From NCBI RefSeq assembly GCF_905147365.1, contig NC_056422.1, forward strand, positions 5,086,501 through 5,150,500: a stretch of DNA of 64,000 nucleotides, written 5' to 3'. This stretch comes from Aricia agestis (Eukaryota > Arthropoda > Insecta > Lepidoptera > Lycaenidae). Below, piece after piece: positions 20,607-32,546 of this stretch (the first letter of the stretch is position 1; each line of letters starts with the position of its first letter). Made by a program: the position numbers and the translations under genes. The notes under the pieces were generated by a model. That model had not been told where the DNA came from. It did no database searches and worked only from the letters and a program-made list of their open reading frames with translations.

Positions 20607-21790
20607 AGAGGTCCTTATAAAAATATTAAACTGAACCAAAAATAGCATGAAAAGTAGGAAATAAATATTGTGATAATTGTAAATTTGTAATATATAGTAA
20701 AGTAATGTATAATATTAAGATTTGACATCAATGTAAATAAATTATGCTAAAAATGTAAATTATTGAAAACTAATATAATGTATAATAGGTACAGCATGTA
20801 AATAACTGCGATTAAAATGACATACACAGAGCTATAATAATAGAATAAATTAATAATAATAATAAAAATGTACAGAAATAATAACTGAGATATATTGTAT
20901 TAAGATCTAGCATGAATATAAACCATACTGTATTAATATATTATGTATATTGTTATAAAAGAAAAAATGGCACAACATCTACAAGATTTTGTATATAAAT
21001 GTAAATAAATCATGTTGTAAATAATTAAAAATATAGAAATATGGAATGTCTATTTAGAAATGTGAATGTTGTATCTATAAACCATACTGTGTTAATATAT
21101 TAGGTATGTATATTGTTATATATAAAAATGAAAACTGACTTATGTACTATCATTAATTTATAGAATAACTGCAAATAGCTATTGTGATTATAAAAATGAT
21201 TATGTAGTGATACTAGCAAATTATATTATCAAGATTTTTGTATATAAATGTAAATAAAATATCATGTTGTAATTAAAAATATAGAAATATGGAATGACTA
21301 TTAAAAGAAAAAAAAATAATTTACTCACTATCACTATTTAGTATTTTATAGCATTACGCAAACTGTAGGTAAATAAATATTGTGATAATAAGTAATATGC
21401 ATAGTACCAAATACTAATAAGCAATTGAAAAATTATAATAGTAGTATATTGCATAAATGTAAATAAATGAAAATATAAATTATTAAAAATTAAAAAATAA
21501 GTTTAGAAATGTAAATATTGTCTATAAAAAATATAAATATTATAAATAAATATTGTGGTAATAATGACATAAGGAATAAAAACTAAGATTTTAGATACAA
21601 ATAATTTAAACAATACTGTACTAATATATTAAGTAATATTTTTTTTATAAAGTAATCATAATATTTAATGTAATAAAAATATCTGTGATGTTTAAATGCG
21701 AGCTGCGAGCACAACAATGTATGCAGATGTAATCTTTTAAGGAATTAATAAAGGCTTTTTATTATTTTATTATTATTATTATTATTATCT
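20607..21790 (+). mobile_element. AT-rich 3' region and (TTA)n tail of the LINE
   Basis: About 1.15 kb of A/T-rich sequence with short internal repeats (tgtatataaatgtaaataaa, ataaaccatactgt twice, atagaaatatggaatg twice) and no ORF. It ends in a run of tta/att trinucleotides at about 21757-21788. A microsatellite-type tail in place of poly(A) is typical of RTE-like LINEs. Confidence 0.7.
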
Positions 21791-22009
21791 TCTGTAGCCT
21801 TTTAAATTTGGGCCAAGATCAAGATGGAAGTTATAATATTTATGTGCGTGCGTTATATGCATTTATCAAAATGAGCTGTGGCATTAAAATTGACTTCGAA
21901 GTCACTAAAAGTTGCAGTTTCTGCATAATCAAATCAGCATTATTCCCGTTACAGGCAACAACAATTATCTATCTATATATTAATACGTGAGCCAAAAACT
22001 TTGTATCCC

Positions 22010-22661
22010 TTTTGACGAAAAATGGGGAAACGTAAGTGAATGAAATTTTGCACAGTTATAGCACAATAGACATAACTACCAGTAGTTCGACCGCAAACAA
22101 ACGGACAGGTTTCAAAATGTGTCAAATTCGTCGGGTTTCACTAGGATTATGAACGGAATGTGCCTCGCACTGGCTGATATAATTTATTTTTAAATATTTA
22201 AAATAAAGATTTCAAAATTGGATTCTGACAATTTTAATCGCATGTGCCAAAACACAAACAACAATACTATACGACCAAAGGGGAACACGTCCAGCGAATA
22301 ATATGTCATAGTTTTAAATTCGTAGGTAACAATTTAACAACCCTAGCGACGATTTTCGTCATAATACGTCAAATTTAAAAATTTCAACATCAGTTCTAAG
22401 TCGGTATACTCTATAATTCTGTGTACTCTGGTTATAGTTTATATAGTGAAGGAGTGCATCGAGCTAATATTATTTTGAAATTATGCTTTTATTATACATT
22501 TTTTTATCAAATAAAATATTACACACACTACAACACACACACACGAGGAATAATGACAGATTTTGGGGTGACAAGCTTATACATAGGTACGAATTATACT
22601 CTTTTATTTATGGTTGAAGTCTGTTGACAACAAGGTGACAAATTGAAAATGGATTATAGTT
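22010..22661 (+). repeat. Repeat family A, left part of a copy split by a LINE fragment
   Basis: Starts at cgtgagccaaaaactttgta and runs to ggattatagttttttt; the rest of the unit resumes at 24031 with attaaatcttagatac and ends ttgggcgatctctagtt near 24110. 22100-22440 is an extra or diverged stretch not shared with the copies at 28875 and 31925. Confidence 0.65.
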
Positions 22662-22672
22662 TTTTTATAAAA

Positions 22673-24022
22673 CTATAAAAAGAAAAACTTGCCCAAGTCG
22701 TCCCCATCTGGCAGAGTGCCCAGCAAGCTGACAGCATTGCCACGTTGGATGGCAATTGCTATCCGCTGTGCCAGGTAGCTCCCAGCTCTGGGGTCTCGGG
22801 TGGCTTCAACAAGCTTCTTAGATATTCCTCTAAAAAGCTTATGTGCCCCCGGACCCCATGCACCTAGAGTTTCCACCCCAAACGGTTCAAATATAAGATC
22901 TCCGCTGAGGTTCTCATATTTGCGCCGCTTGAGGTTCTCTGCTTGGTTTGCGGCTGCGCCCGCACAGCTCGAGGTGCTCTGAATATGGGACGAGGCGAAT
23001 GTGTCGACACAAGTAGCGTCCCACACAAGGGCCCGACCCACATTCCAGGGCACCAGGGTCATTCCATCGGGTCTCTTGCCATCGTCGCGCGCCAAACCGG
23101 AGGGCTCCAGTATCGCTGGCACGCCGGCAGTGACAAGAGCCCGACGAATGAGGTCATTCAGGTTGTGATGCCGTGAAAAGCGTCCGGCACTTCGCGAGCA
23201 GCACAACCCGTGGTGACCATAGCTGTCAACGCGCGCGCCGCAAACACACTGATGGGGGACGACATGGGGGACACCAAGACGCAGGGCAGTGGCAAGACGG
23301 AATGTATTACGGTCCAGCAATGTTCCTGTGTTTTTAGATGGCAGTGCCTGCAGCCAAGCTCCCGACTCCCACCTCTCCACGGCCAAAAGTCGAGCCCGTT
23401 CTACGGCGCTGGTAGACGTGTTAAACAGTTTATTACGCACCAGTTCGCAGATGGGCTCGTCCCAGAGCCTTTGGGAAGATGTGTTCTTGGGAACCTCGCT
23501 GCCGGCACTAGCAATGTCCCAGGCATCCTTGGCCTCGTCCGCAAAGGGAATGACGAATGGGCAAGATGAGGGCTCTAAAATTTTGGCTATTACTGCGCGA
23601 TTTGCGTGGACCGAGGACAAGAACGCCGGTAAAGCTGTGTCCGATGTTTTTCGTATTCCCAGGCCACCGAACCTCACTGGTAGTGTAGCTTGGGTCCAGG
23701 AACGTTCATCAAATTTTATGTTTAAAATTGTGGAAAGCGTATGCTTTAGGGTGTCATCTAAGCTATGGAGAAGTTCTGGGAACTTCCAGAGCTGACAACA
23801 CCGCAAAGCATACGTAAATTTTGGAACGAATAAACAATATCGAATCAGAGTAAATGCCATGTGACTGTTAATTTGGAGAAGACGATCTAAACTTTCAACT
23901 TTTACTTTATATTTAAAGTTTGTATATATAATATATCTGTATATTTTAGATAGTATTTTAGTGTTTACATCTCTATCATATATGGACAATAATATTATGT
24001 TAATTGATCTTAAATAAAACAT
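22673..24022 (-). pseudogene. 5'-truncated non-LTR retrotransposon ORF (C-terminal 449 aa, restriction-like endonuclease type)
   Basis: An intact frame that starts after the RT core and ends GDDLGKFFFL-stop. It holds a CVCGARVDSYGHHGLCC Cys/His motif, then RHHNLNDLIRRALV, KRPDGMTLVPW and VWDATCVDT. A Cys/His motif followed by PD...D is the layout of restriction-like endonucleases at the C-terminus of some LINEs. The RT itself is missing. Plus-strand ORFs across this region are shadows. It is inserted in family A, between runs of T at 22655-22661 and 24030-24036, so it arrived later than that repeat. Confidence 0.65.
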
Positions 24023-24030
24023 TTCCGTTT

Positions 24031-24110
24031 TTTTATTAAATCTTAGATACTTTTAGACAATGTTTACAAAAGTTGAAAAAATATGATTGGGCGATCTCTA
24101 GTTATTATTA
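24031..24110 (+). repeat. Repeat family A, right part of the split copy
   Basis: Continuation of 22010-22661 after the LINE fragment, ending gggcgatctctagtt as in the other copies. Confidence 0.65.
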
Positions 24111-24403
24111 TTATGAAATACAATTTGATCATAAACATCTGTAGCATTAGGTAACATTTTGTATAGGTTGGTTGTTTTGTATTGAGGTCAGGTATCACAG
24201 GAATTAAAGTCGAGCTGTACTCGAAACTCCGGTCAATGTGGTTTGTTAAATTACGGATGGCGCGTTTCGGGGATTTAAACAGGTTTATTTACTCGACAAC
24301 GACGAAATAAAACTGACAAAAAAGCTGAAAAATGTGGTTTATCTGCGCAATCAGCAGAGGCCTTATTTACATTGCGTTCAACTTTAACGCGTGACAGCAT
24401 AAA

Positions 24404-24629
24404 CAAGGTGTAAAAATACTAAGTGATAATACTTAAGGGCGAGTATATGTTCCCTATAGAGTTCACTGTGAAATAGCAGCGCTGAATGAGCAATTTGTTT
24501 TTTGCGATTTGTATGGGCAAGCGCCCGAGCGTCATGAATTTTCTCGTACAAAAGAAGAAGGAAAAGTTAGTCTTTCTGCGTTGTTCCCTTTACGATCTTG
24601 ATATGAGGTTGTGATGTTACATTCTGTAT
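24404..24629 (+). mobile_element. MITE family 'GGTGTAACAAAA', degenerate copy
   Basis: Shares aagtgataatactt, agagttcactgtgaaa and gcgctgaa with the better copy at 46373-46635, and ends gttacattctgtata. Confidence 0.55.
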
Positions 24630-24744
24630 AGGCGCTTGCAGTGCAGTTAAGCATTGACCAATATAAATCGATCTAGCTAGGAATCATTTCTAGAAAATGT
24701 CATTTTCATCGGATACCGAGCAATGCTCGGTCAAACAGCTAGTG

Positions 24745-24965
24745 TCATACTAAATGACGACCGCAACTCTGTTGCGCCAAAATTCATTTATTTTTTTATT
24801 CAGAATCGTTTAGTTTTTTGGCATAAAAAGTATTCTATGTCCTTTCCCGGGATTCTAAGTATCTCCACACCAAATTTCAGTAAAATCGGTTCAGCGATTT
24901 GGGCGTGAAGAGCTAAGAGACAGATAGACCGACATACTTTCGCATTATAAATGCGAATATGCGAA
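24745..24965 (+). repeat. Repeat family B fragment
   Basis: Contains cgcaactctgttgcgccaaa, tttggcataaaaagtattct, cctttcccgggattctaagt and tgggcgtgaagagctaagag, and ends in ctttcgcattataaatgcga. Similar tails are at 11160, 30425 and 35930. Confidence 0.6.
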
Positions 24966-25024
24966 ATGCATTATAAGCATATTAGTATGGACAAGTTAAC
25001 GACAATCGTGTGTTTTATTTCCAG

Positions 25025-25141
25025 GCGGACATAGCACACTCGGCGAAAGGCTACGAGTCAGAGGATGAGAACGCCGGCAGAAAGAGACAGAGGGCCCCCG
25101 ACGACCGGCCGGCGAGCCGCACCACCATGTACTCCAAACAG
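25025..25141 (+). CDS. Host gene exon 3
   Basis: 117 bases, phase 0 at both ends, between ttttatttccag and gtacga. It encodes ADIAHSAKGYESEDENAGRK followed by RQRAPDDRPASRTTMYSKQ, a charged basic/acidic stretch with GC-rich codons. Joins exon 2 (or exon 1) and exon 4 without a frame change. A decayed tandem copy follows directly at 25145-25247. Confidence 0.85.
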
Positions 25142-25144
25142 GTA

Positions 25145-25247
25145 CGATATAGCCCGTCCACGGCAAAAGTAGGAGTTGGAAAGAGCTAGAACGCCGGCAG
25201 AAAGAGACAGAGGGCCGCCGACGACCGGTCGGCGAGCCGCACCACCA
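25145..25247 (+). pseudogene. Tandem duplicate of exon 3 with an in-frame stop (pseudo-exon)
   Basis: 25188-25247 repeats 25068-25127 with 2 differences in 60 bases, at a period of exactly 120 bases. The preceding 43 bases align only loosely with the exon 3 start. In the corresponding frame a TAG lies at 25186-25188, just before the well-kept part. A consensus gtaagt follows at 25248, and the exon 3 donor is not duplicated. Confidence 0.8.
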
Positions 25248-27251
25248 GTAAGTGGAACTGACTTACGGTATAAGAGCCAGTGGCAGACAGACTTTTTAAC
25301 GAATTTTTATTAAGTATAGAAATTAATATAAACACCATAACGTTAAATTTTTTAAAAATTTAAAAACACAATCCTTTTTTCAATAATTTTATGTAGATCA
25401 AAATTAAATTTTTCAGCACTGAGCGGGCTGATGATGATTAGCTATAGCTAAGAACACTCTCGAACATGTTCATGTCAGCTTTCAAACAAAAAAAAACTAG
25501 ATCAAATCTGCCTGGACCAGTTTGGATGCTACGATGCCACACACAGACACACGTCAAACTTGTAACACCCATCTTTTTTGTCGGGGGTTCATAGAAATCG
25601 GGCAATTCATTAAATGCTTCGTTGCCATGTTTGAAAATAGTATGTACAGAAATAAATAGTTGTGCACAAACACAGTTACTGAAATGTTACTTCATAAATA
25701 TCAGACAGTCGACAAGAGGAAGACATTTTGCGAAATATCACACCTACAATGAAATATGTTGTTCTTTTCTCATTGTAGCTGTTGTACAGAACGCGCCATT
25801 ATTTTATTTCCTCCAAGATAAGCATAATAAATGATTTTGTCAGGGTTGAAGCGCGTTTTTTTAAGGAATATGATTGACAAATGAGTAGCAGTTTTATCTT
25901 GGTCTAAGTTAAATGAGGTTTGAGTTCTTAATAGCCTCGAAGTAAGGGCTTTAAAACAGATACTGTACTAAAATATGTTTGTGTTTGTGTGTCTTACTTT
26001 GTAGTAATATTATAATGTAAAAGAAGCAAATCTTACTTGTTAGGGCATGCTGGGTATAAGAACAAAAATAACCAAATCATTCATAACATTTTAGTCATAG
26101 GAATCACACATAATAATAAACAAAGTAATTTAAAAATAAAAACATGACATATCTTATATCTTTAAACGAGCAATTCTTGTATATATATAATTGGAATCTC
26201 GGAATCAGCTCTAATGATTTTCATGAAATTTAGTATATAGGGGGTTTCGGGGGCGATAAATCGATCTAGCTAGGAAGCATTTTTATAAAATGTCATTTTA
26301 TTCGTGTTTTATCGAATACTGAGCAAAGCTCGGTCAAATAGCTAGTAACCATTATGAGATCAAAAGAAGGACACTAAACAAAATATTTTATATATAGATT
26401 TTTTATTTGGCAACCCTAAACGCAGTTCAATGTCCCTCCTCAATCACTAGTAACAGGGCAATTTCAGGAATTTCTCCTCACAATAGAACCACATTATCGT
26501 TTGATGGATAGCCCCTGGTACCGAATAAATAAAATTATCTGCATTAGGTATGGCGGTCGATTTTTACCCTTACTTTTTTATAAACTTTAGGCCGAATACG
26601 CCTATGGCTGTGCCATTTGGCGCGCGCCCGTAAAAAATATACAGCTACCGGTAGAGCGAAAATAAAATTTAGGATACAAAATTTTAAATTCGCTGGAAAT
26701 AGTGCGTAGTCCTCGAAAATCTGGGGGCACTGCTGCAGTGTCCCAGCCAAGTTTTATTACAGGTAAACATTGGTAGGCCGTACCACACTTTTCTCGAAGT
26801 GATTCGCGGCTATTTAAAACCCTAAATCTTCGATGTTAACAAAGCTGGGGATTTAGATTTTCAGTGACCAGGAGCAAGTAATAAAACTAGCTTAACTTCC
26901 AATAAATTACATGACATCTCGATAAATAGTTTAAAAGTTACGAATTATCAAAGTTACTACATTTTGTCGCTCACTGACTGACAGATCATCAAAATTCTAA
27001 GGTACTTCTAGCATACTTAGAACCTTGAAATTTAGCAAATGGAAACAAGGTCGGTTGACAATGAAAGGAAAAATTATGAAACCGTACATAGGGTTCCCGT
27101 ACTGTATTTATGTACCCCCTTAAATAATAAGTTTATTTACTTTTTATTGTATTTTATTAATTATTATTAAAGTTAAAATACAATTGAGTATTTTCTGAAA
27201 TTTTCAAAAACCTTACTTACTGTTACCATTATGGAATATAGAGCAAAAATT

Positions 27252-27616
27252 AAATTAAGAAATTTAAAAAAAACCCCGCCAAACAACTTTAAAAAGTAAT
27301 GAAATAGTATATTTTACTCACTTTAAGTTTAAATAATTCCTAAGTGTAAAGTGGTATTTTTTGTCACAGTGTGTCGGGGGACCGCTAACAGTGTCTTTTG
27401 CATTTTGTTTCGCCATGTCAGTGATTGTCTCGATACTATAATGTTTTGTGAAATCAAACATCTACATTAGCGGTCCCCCGACACACCTTGACAACAATTA
27501 TGGACTAAAATATCACTTTACACTTAGGAATTATTTAAACTTAAAGTCAGTAAAATATATTATTTCATTACTTTTTAAAGTTGTTTGGCGGGTTTTTTTT
27601 TAAATTTCTTAATTTT
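27252..27616. mobile_element. Long-armed foldback MITE
   Basis: Arms of about 120 bases pair almost end to end: ccgccaaacaactttaaaaa with tttttaaagttgtttggcgg, tttacacttaggaattattt with its complement, and the GC-rich tgtcgggggaccgctaa with ttagcggtcccccgaca. A loop of about 85 bases separates them. No ORF. Confidence 0.85.
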
Positions 27617-28139
27617 ATTTTATTTCATGCTTTTTAAACTTGTGTTGGTTATAGTGCAAAATAATTCCTATCAACAGGATCATATTATATCCCAATGAAT
27701 ACCATCTAGGAATGTCCTTTTGGATGAGGCCGTCACGCGTCAATATGAGTCCAAACATGAAACCTCCACTTTGGGTTCATATGGAGCTCATCTCCTATAG
27801 AATCCAGGTGATGCTACGTCATCTAGTACATAATAATTATTTTGTGTTTTCAACTATTTAGCTATTGCGGTTCTCGAGATCCTGGTGAGTGGTGAGTGTT
27901 GAGTGGTGACAGTCGGACGCGGACGGACATCGACAGCTATTAATAATAGGGTCCCCTTTTCATCGTTTGGGCAAGGAAACCTAAACTGAAAAATAAAATA
28001 TAATACTTCATTAAATAAAAGAAAATATTTTTATGTTTGTGGTTTTGCATTGAACATTAAGACGTATGAGTTTCGACTGCATAATATACATATTTTGTTT
28101 TACGTACAAAAGGCTTCAAGTTAGTTACGTACGAAATGA

Positions 28140-28300
28140 AATGTTATTATTAGCTCAATGGTTGAGTGTGTGGCGGCTCAAGCCGGGGGTTGCAGATTCG
28201 ATCCCCGCCGACGGAACACTGAAAACTTTTTGCGATCGTAATATTGCATAGTTAAGCAATAGTACCTGGATGACCGAGCTTAGCTCGGTATAGCAAATAC
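28140..28300 (+). mobile_element. tRNA-derived SINE head
   Basis: Has an A-box-like tagctcaatggttgagtg and a B-box-like gcagattcgatccccgcc at tRNA-like spacing, but no matching acceptor stem, so it is not a tRNA gene. The second duplication copy repeats it at 31190-31350. Confidence 0.55.
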
Positions 28301-28874
28301 TCATTGACTTCGTGTTACTTAACAACGCCATCTACTGGAATAGCTTTAGCTGTAATTGTTGTGTTGTTAAAGCAATTAGTTGCTCACAAAATAGTATTAT
28401 TATTCGCCAATAGATCTCAGGAAGAGTCATATTTTTCAGTTTATCGATTATCGATAAAACACGAATAAAAAGACATAGAAAGACAAAGACTAGCTAGATC
28501 GATTTATCGCCCCCGAAACCCCCTATATACTAAATTTCATGAAAATCGTTGGAGCCGATTCCGAGATTCTAATTATATATTTATATTATATACTTATACA
28601 AGAATTGCTCGTTTAAAGATATAAGATTTTGCTTGGCTCCTTCTACGTTTCATGTCTTTGGTGGGATTTCATAATAATTATAGTTTGTTGAAGTAAGAAA
28701 GTTACCAAACTTCTTTGTTTCGTAGACTTTACCTACTTGTCAGACAATCAGGTGATGAGCTTGCATTGTCCTAAGTCTAAACAAACTTGGAAATAACATG
28801 TTTCCAAGTGGTTTCCAACGTGGACATCGAACCCATGACCTCCGCTATAGTCACAGCCATAGATAATGCAATCT

Positions 28875-29545
28875 ATGTATTAATACGCGAGCGAAAAACT
28901 TTGTATCCCTTTTGACGAAAAATGCGGAAACATAGGTGAATGAAATTTTGCACAGTTATAGTTTATATGGTGAAGGAGTGCATCGAGCTAATATTATTTT
29001 GAAATTATGCTTTTATCATATTATATTTCTTTAACAAATAAAACATTACACACACTACAACACACACACTGGGAGATTTTGATTGACCAGCCTATACACA
29101 CGAATTGCACTCTTTTATTTATGGTTGAAGTCTGTTGTCAAATTGAAAATAGATTAATTTTTATTGAATCTTAACTGAAAATTATATCGTTTTCGGCATC
29201 CGAACTGCCCCGGGGCAGTGTGGGCCGATAGGATACGGAAACAGCCGAAATTTTAATAAACTACGTAAGTATTGCACTAGTATTCGGATGTGTCCGTATC
29301 CTGTTGGCCCACCCTGCCCCGGGGCAGTGCAGATGCCGAAAACGCTATTAGACAATTATTACACGGTCAGTCTGTCATCATTTGACTTTATTAATCTCAG
29401 ACTGTCGCAGGAATTACTTATGTCTTAAAAATAATATTTTGACAAAATAATATCAATAGAAAAACGTTGTTTGAATCTTTTAATTTAATTTTTTGTTTGA
29501 GGTCGAATTTCAATTTCAAAATTGGGCGATCTCTATCTATAAGTA
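28875..29545 (+). repeat. Repeat family A, copy with nested foldback
   Basis: Starts at cgagcgaaaaactttgtatc and ends aaaattgggcgatctcta. The central part is interrupted by the foldback 29188-29344. Confidence 0.7.
29188..29344. mobile_element. Foldback MITE 'CGTTTTCGGCATC'
   Basis: Arms cgttttcggcatccgaactg and its near complement ending gatgccgaaaacg, each with the ctgccccggggcagtg palindrome inside. Repeated at 32237-32401, so it predates the duplication. Confidence 0.8.
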
Positions 29546-30204
29546 TCTATAATATAATACTTATATAAAACTCAATGGTGACTGACTGACTGATTGACAT
29601 AGTGATCTATCACTGGACGGATCGGGCTGAAATTTGGCAAGTAGGTAGATGTTATGAAGTAGGCATCCGCTAGGAAAGAAAGTATTTTAATAAATTCATA
29701 CGCCAAGGGGTTCAAATAGGGGATGAAAGTTTGTATATAATATTACTTCTTAACGCGAGCGAAGCCGCGGGCAAAAGCTCGTTTATTATATTATAGAGAT
29801 TAGAGGGTCACAGCCACGCTCTAAAGTTTAAAGTCTAAATTCTAAACCACTGGACCACCTGTCTGAGGTATAATGTGCAAGTGACATAGTATTACAAACT
29901 AGATGGCGCTAAGCGCAGCCTACATCGCGCTATTGTTTACATCAATCATGTCCATATAGGCAACTTTTTGCGTCTACATTTTATCATCCGTTATAATTCC
30001 TAATTAGGACTTTATTTCTTATTTTTGGAGCAGTGCTAGTTCTAAGCGCCTGCGTAATTCTCATGAAGCTAATCTTAATAATCTTCATTTCCTCAGCCAT
30101 GCTTTATAAATTATAATAGTGATGTGCCAACTCGGAAAAAACAAAACTCGTTCGGGTCGAACTCGAGTTAATTCATAACTGGATGGACAATTGGACAAGT
30201 GAAT

Positions 30205-30650
30205 GCTTACTCAAAGTATCTCCATGCCAAATTTCAGCACAATTAGTTCAGCGGTTTGAGCGTGAAGAGGTAACAGACAGACAAACAGACATACCGACAG
30301 ACAGACACGTCAAACTTATACACCCCTCTTTTTTGTCGGGGGTTAAAAAAGAGCATAAATATTATGTTTGTTATATTATCATAATTTATTTTATTTTAAT
30401 TGGACTATTAGCTTTTAAAGCGACAGAAATCCATATCCATACTAATATTATAAATACGAAAGTGTGTCTGTCCGTCTGTCTGTCTGTCTGTCTGTTACCT
30501 CTTCACGCTCAAACCGCTGAACCAATTTTGCTGAAATTTGGCATGGAGATACTTTGAGTCCCGGGAAAGGACATAGGATACTTTTTATCCCGGAAAATGT
30601 ACGGTTCCTACGCGATAAACGAATTTTGGCGCAACGGAGTTGCGGGCGTT
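30205..30650. repeat. Two repeat B fragments in opposite orientation between the duplication copies
   Basis: 30205-30345 carries agtatctccatgccaaattt and gagcgtgaagaggtaacaga forward. 30425-30650 carries the reverse forms with a gtctgtctgtctgtctgtct run and ends in gcgcaacggagttgcgggcg. The second copy of the duplication begins right after it. Confidence 0.65.
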
Positions 30651-30969
30651 ATCTAGTACATAATAATTATTTTGTGTTTTCAACTATTTAGCTATTGCGG
30701 TTCTCGAGATCCTGGTGAGTGGTGAGTGTTGAGTGGTGACAGTCGGACGCGGACGGACATCGACAGCTATTAATAATAGGGTCCCCTTTTCATCGTTTGG
30801 GCAAGGAAACCTAAACTGAAAAATAAAATATAATACTTACTTACTTCATTAAATAAAAGAAAATATTTTTATGTTTGTGGTTTTGCATTGAACATTAAGA
30901 CGTATGAGTTTCGACTGCATAATATACATATTTTGTTTTACGTACAAAAGGCTTCAAGTTAGTTACGTA

Positions 30970-31168
30970 CAATGATATTCTATGTTACTAACGTAACTAG
31001 ATTGGAAGTTTACGGTAGCAACGCGTTGCCACTTCGAAGATGCCTGCAGGTATATCTCACATACAACGAATATATGACTTGACATTGTCTTTTGAACAAA
31101 AAAGTGGTTACGCATTTCTGAGAATCTTTTGTAAGACATTGCTACTCTAGTATTTTAGAAACTCATTG
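30970..31168. mobile_element. Short hAT-like MITE with 8-base target duplication
   Basis: 199 bases, ends CAATGA...TCATTG, flanked by gttacgta at 30962-30969 and 31169-31176. The first duplication copy (near 28125) has the empty site with one gttacgta. The 8-base duplication and CAATG ends point to hAT. Confidence 0.88.
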
Positions 31169-32236
31169 GTTACGTACGTAATGAAATGTTATTATTAGCT
31201 CAATGGTTGAGTGTGTGGCGGCTCAAGCCGGGGGTTGCAGATTCGATCCCCGCCGACGGAACACTGAAAACTTTTTGCAATCGTAATATTGCATAGTTAA
31301 GCAATAGTACCCGGATGACCGAGCTTTGCTCGGTATAGCAAATACTCATTGACTTCGTGTTACTTAACAACGCCATCTACTGGAATAGCTTTAGCTGTAA
31401 TTGTTGTGTTGTTAAAGCAATTAGTTGCTCACAAAATAGTATTATTATTCGCCAATAGATTTCAGGAAGAGTGATATTTTTCAGTTTATCGATTATCGAT
31501 AAAACACGAATAAAAAGACATTTTTCAAAAATGATTCCTAGCTAGATCGATTTATCGCCCCCGAAACCGCCTATATACTAAATTTCATGAAAATCGTTGG
31601 AGCCGATTCCGAGATTCTAATTATATTATGTTATATTATATACTTATACAAGAATTGCTCGTTTAAAGATATAAGATTTTGCTTGGCTCCTTCTACGTTT
31701 CATGTCTTTGGTGAGATTTCATAATAATTATAGTTTGTTGAAGTAAGAAAGTTTCCAAACCTCTTTGTTTCGTAGACTTTACCTACTTGTCAGACAATCA
31801 GGTGATGAGCTTGCATTGTCCTAAGCCTAAACAAACTTGGAAATAACATGTTTCCAAGTGGTTTCCAACGTGGACATCGAACCCATGACCTCCGCTATAG
31901 TCACAGCCATAGATAATGCAATCTATGTATTAATACACGAGCGAAAAACTTTGTATACCTTTTGACGAAAAATGCGGAAACATAGGTGATTGAAATTTTG
32001 TACAGATACAGTTTATATGGTGAAGGAGTGCATCGAGCTAATATTATTTTGAAATTATGCTTTTATCATATTATATTTCTTTAACAAATAAAACATTACA
32101 CACACTACAACACACTCTAGGAGATTTTGATTGACCAGCCTATACACACGAATTGCACTCTTTTATTTATGGTTGAAGTCTGTTGTCAAATTGAAAATAG
32201 ATTAATTTTTATTGAATCTTAACTGAAAATTATATC

Positions 32237-32401
32237 GTTTTCGGCATCCGAACTGCCCCGGGGCAGTGTGGGCCGATAGGATACGGATACAGCCGAAATT
32301 TTAATTAAGAACATAAACTACGTAAGTATTGCACTAGTATTCGGATGTGTCCGTATCCTGTTGGCCCACCCTGCCCCGGGGCAGTGCAGATGCCGAAAAC
32401 G
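32237..32401. mobile_element. Foldback MITE, second copy
   Basis: Same arms as 29188-29344, with about 10 extra bases (attaagaaca) in the loop. Confidence 0.8.
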
Positions 32402-32546
32402 CTATTAGACAATTATTACACGGTCAGTCTGTCATCATTTGACTTTATTAATCTCAGACTGTCGCAGGAATTACTTATGTCTAAAAAATATTTTGACAAA
32501 ATAATATCAATAGAAAAACGTTGTTTGAATCTTATAATTTAATTTT

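Larger units (their letters stand above)
11882..25024 (+). other. Intron 2 (13.1 kb)
   Basis: Contains hairpins and MITEs at 12917-13325 and 13586-13646, a retroelement tail (14259-14481), a two-ORF LINE (16867-21790), family A split by a LINE fragment (22010-24110), a MITE (24404-24629) and a repeat B tail (24745-24965). 12290-12480 is a diverged copy of the sequence near 47090-47330. Segments 11885-12285, 12490-12900, 13650-14120 and 14710-15540 hold nothing I can identify. Confidence 0.6.
27818..30205 (+). repeat. First copy of a large direct duplication
   Basis: From ctagtacataataattattt to actggatggacaa. It is nearly identical to 30651-34465 once two insertions in the second copy are set aside. 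Inside are a tRNA-like SINE head (28150-28215), a segment with tccaagtggtttccaacgtg, family A (28875-29545) with a nested foldback (29188-29344), and a retroelement tail (29580-29790). Confidence 0.9.

Noticed and set aside
22800..23795. Plus-strand ORFs of 60-168 codons
   Set aside because: Complement of the LINE fragment on the minus strand, which has the recognisable motifs.
27838..27890. 23-base microexon before gtgagt in the duplicated segment
   Set aside because: Length is not a multiple of three, while neighbouring exons are phase 0/0, and the segment is part of a repeated unit.
28140..28215. tRNA gene
   Set aside because: A- and B-box-like strings are present, but the acceptor stem does not pair, and the same sequence recurs at 31190 as part of a repeat.
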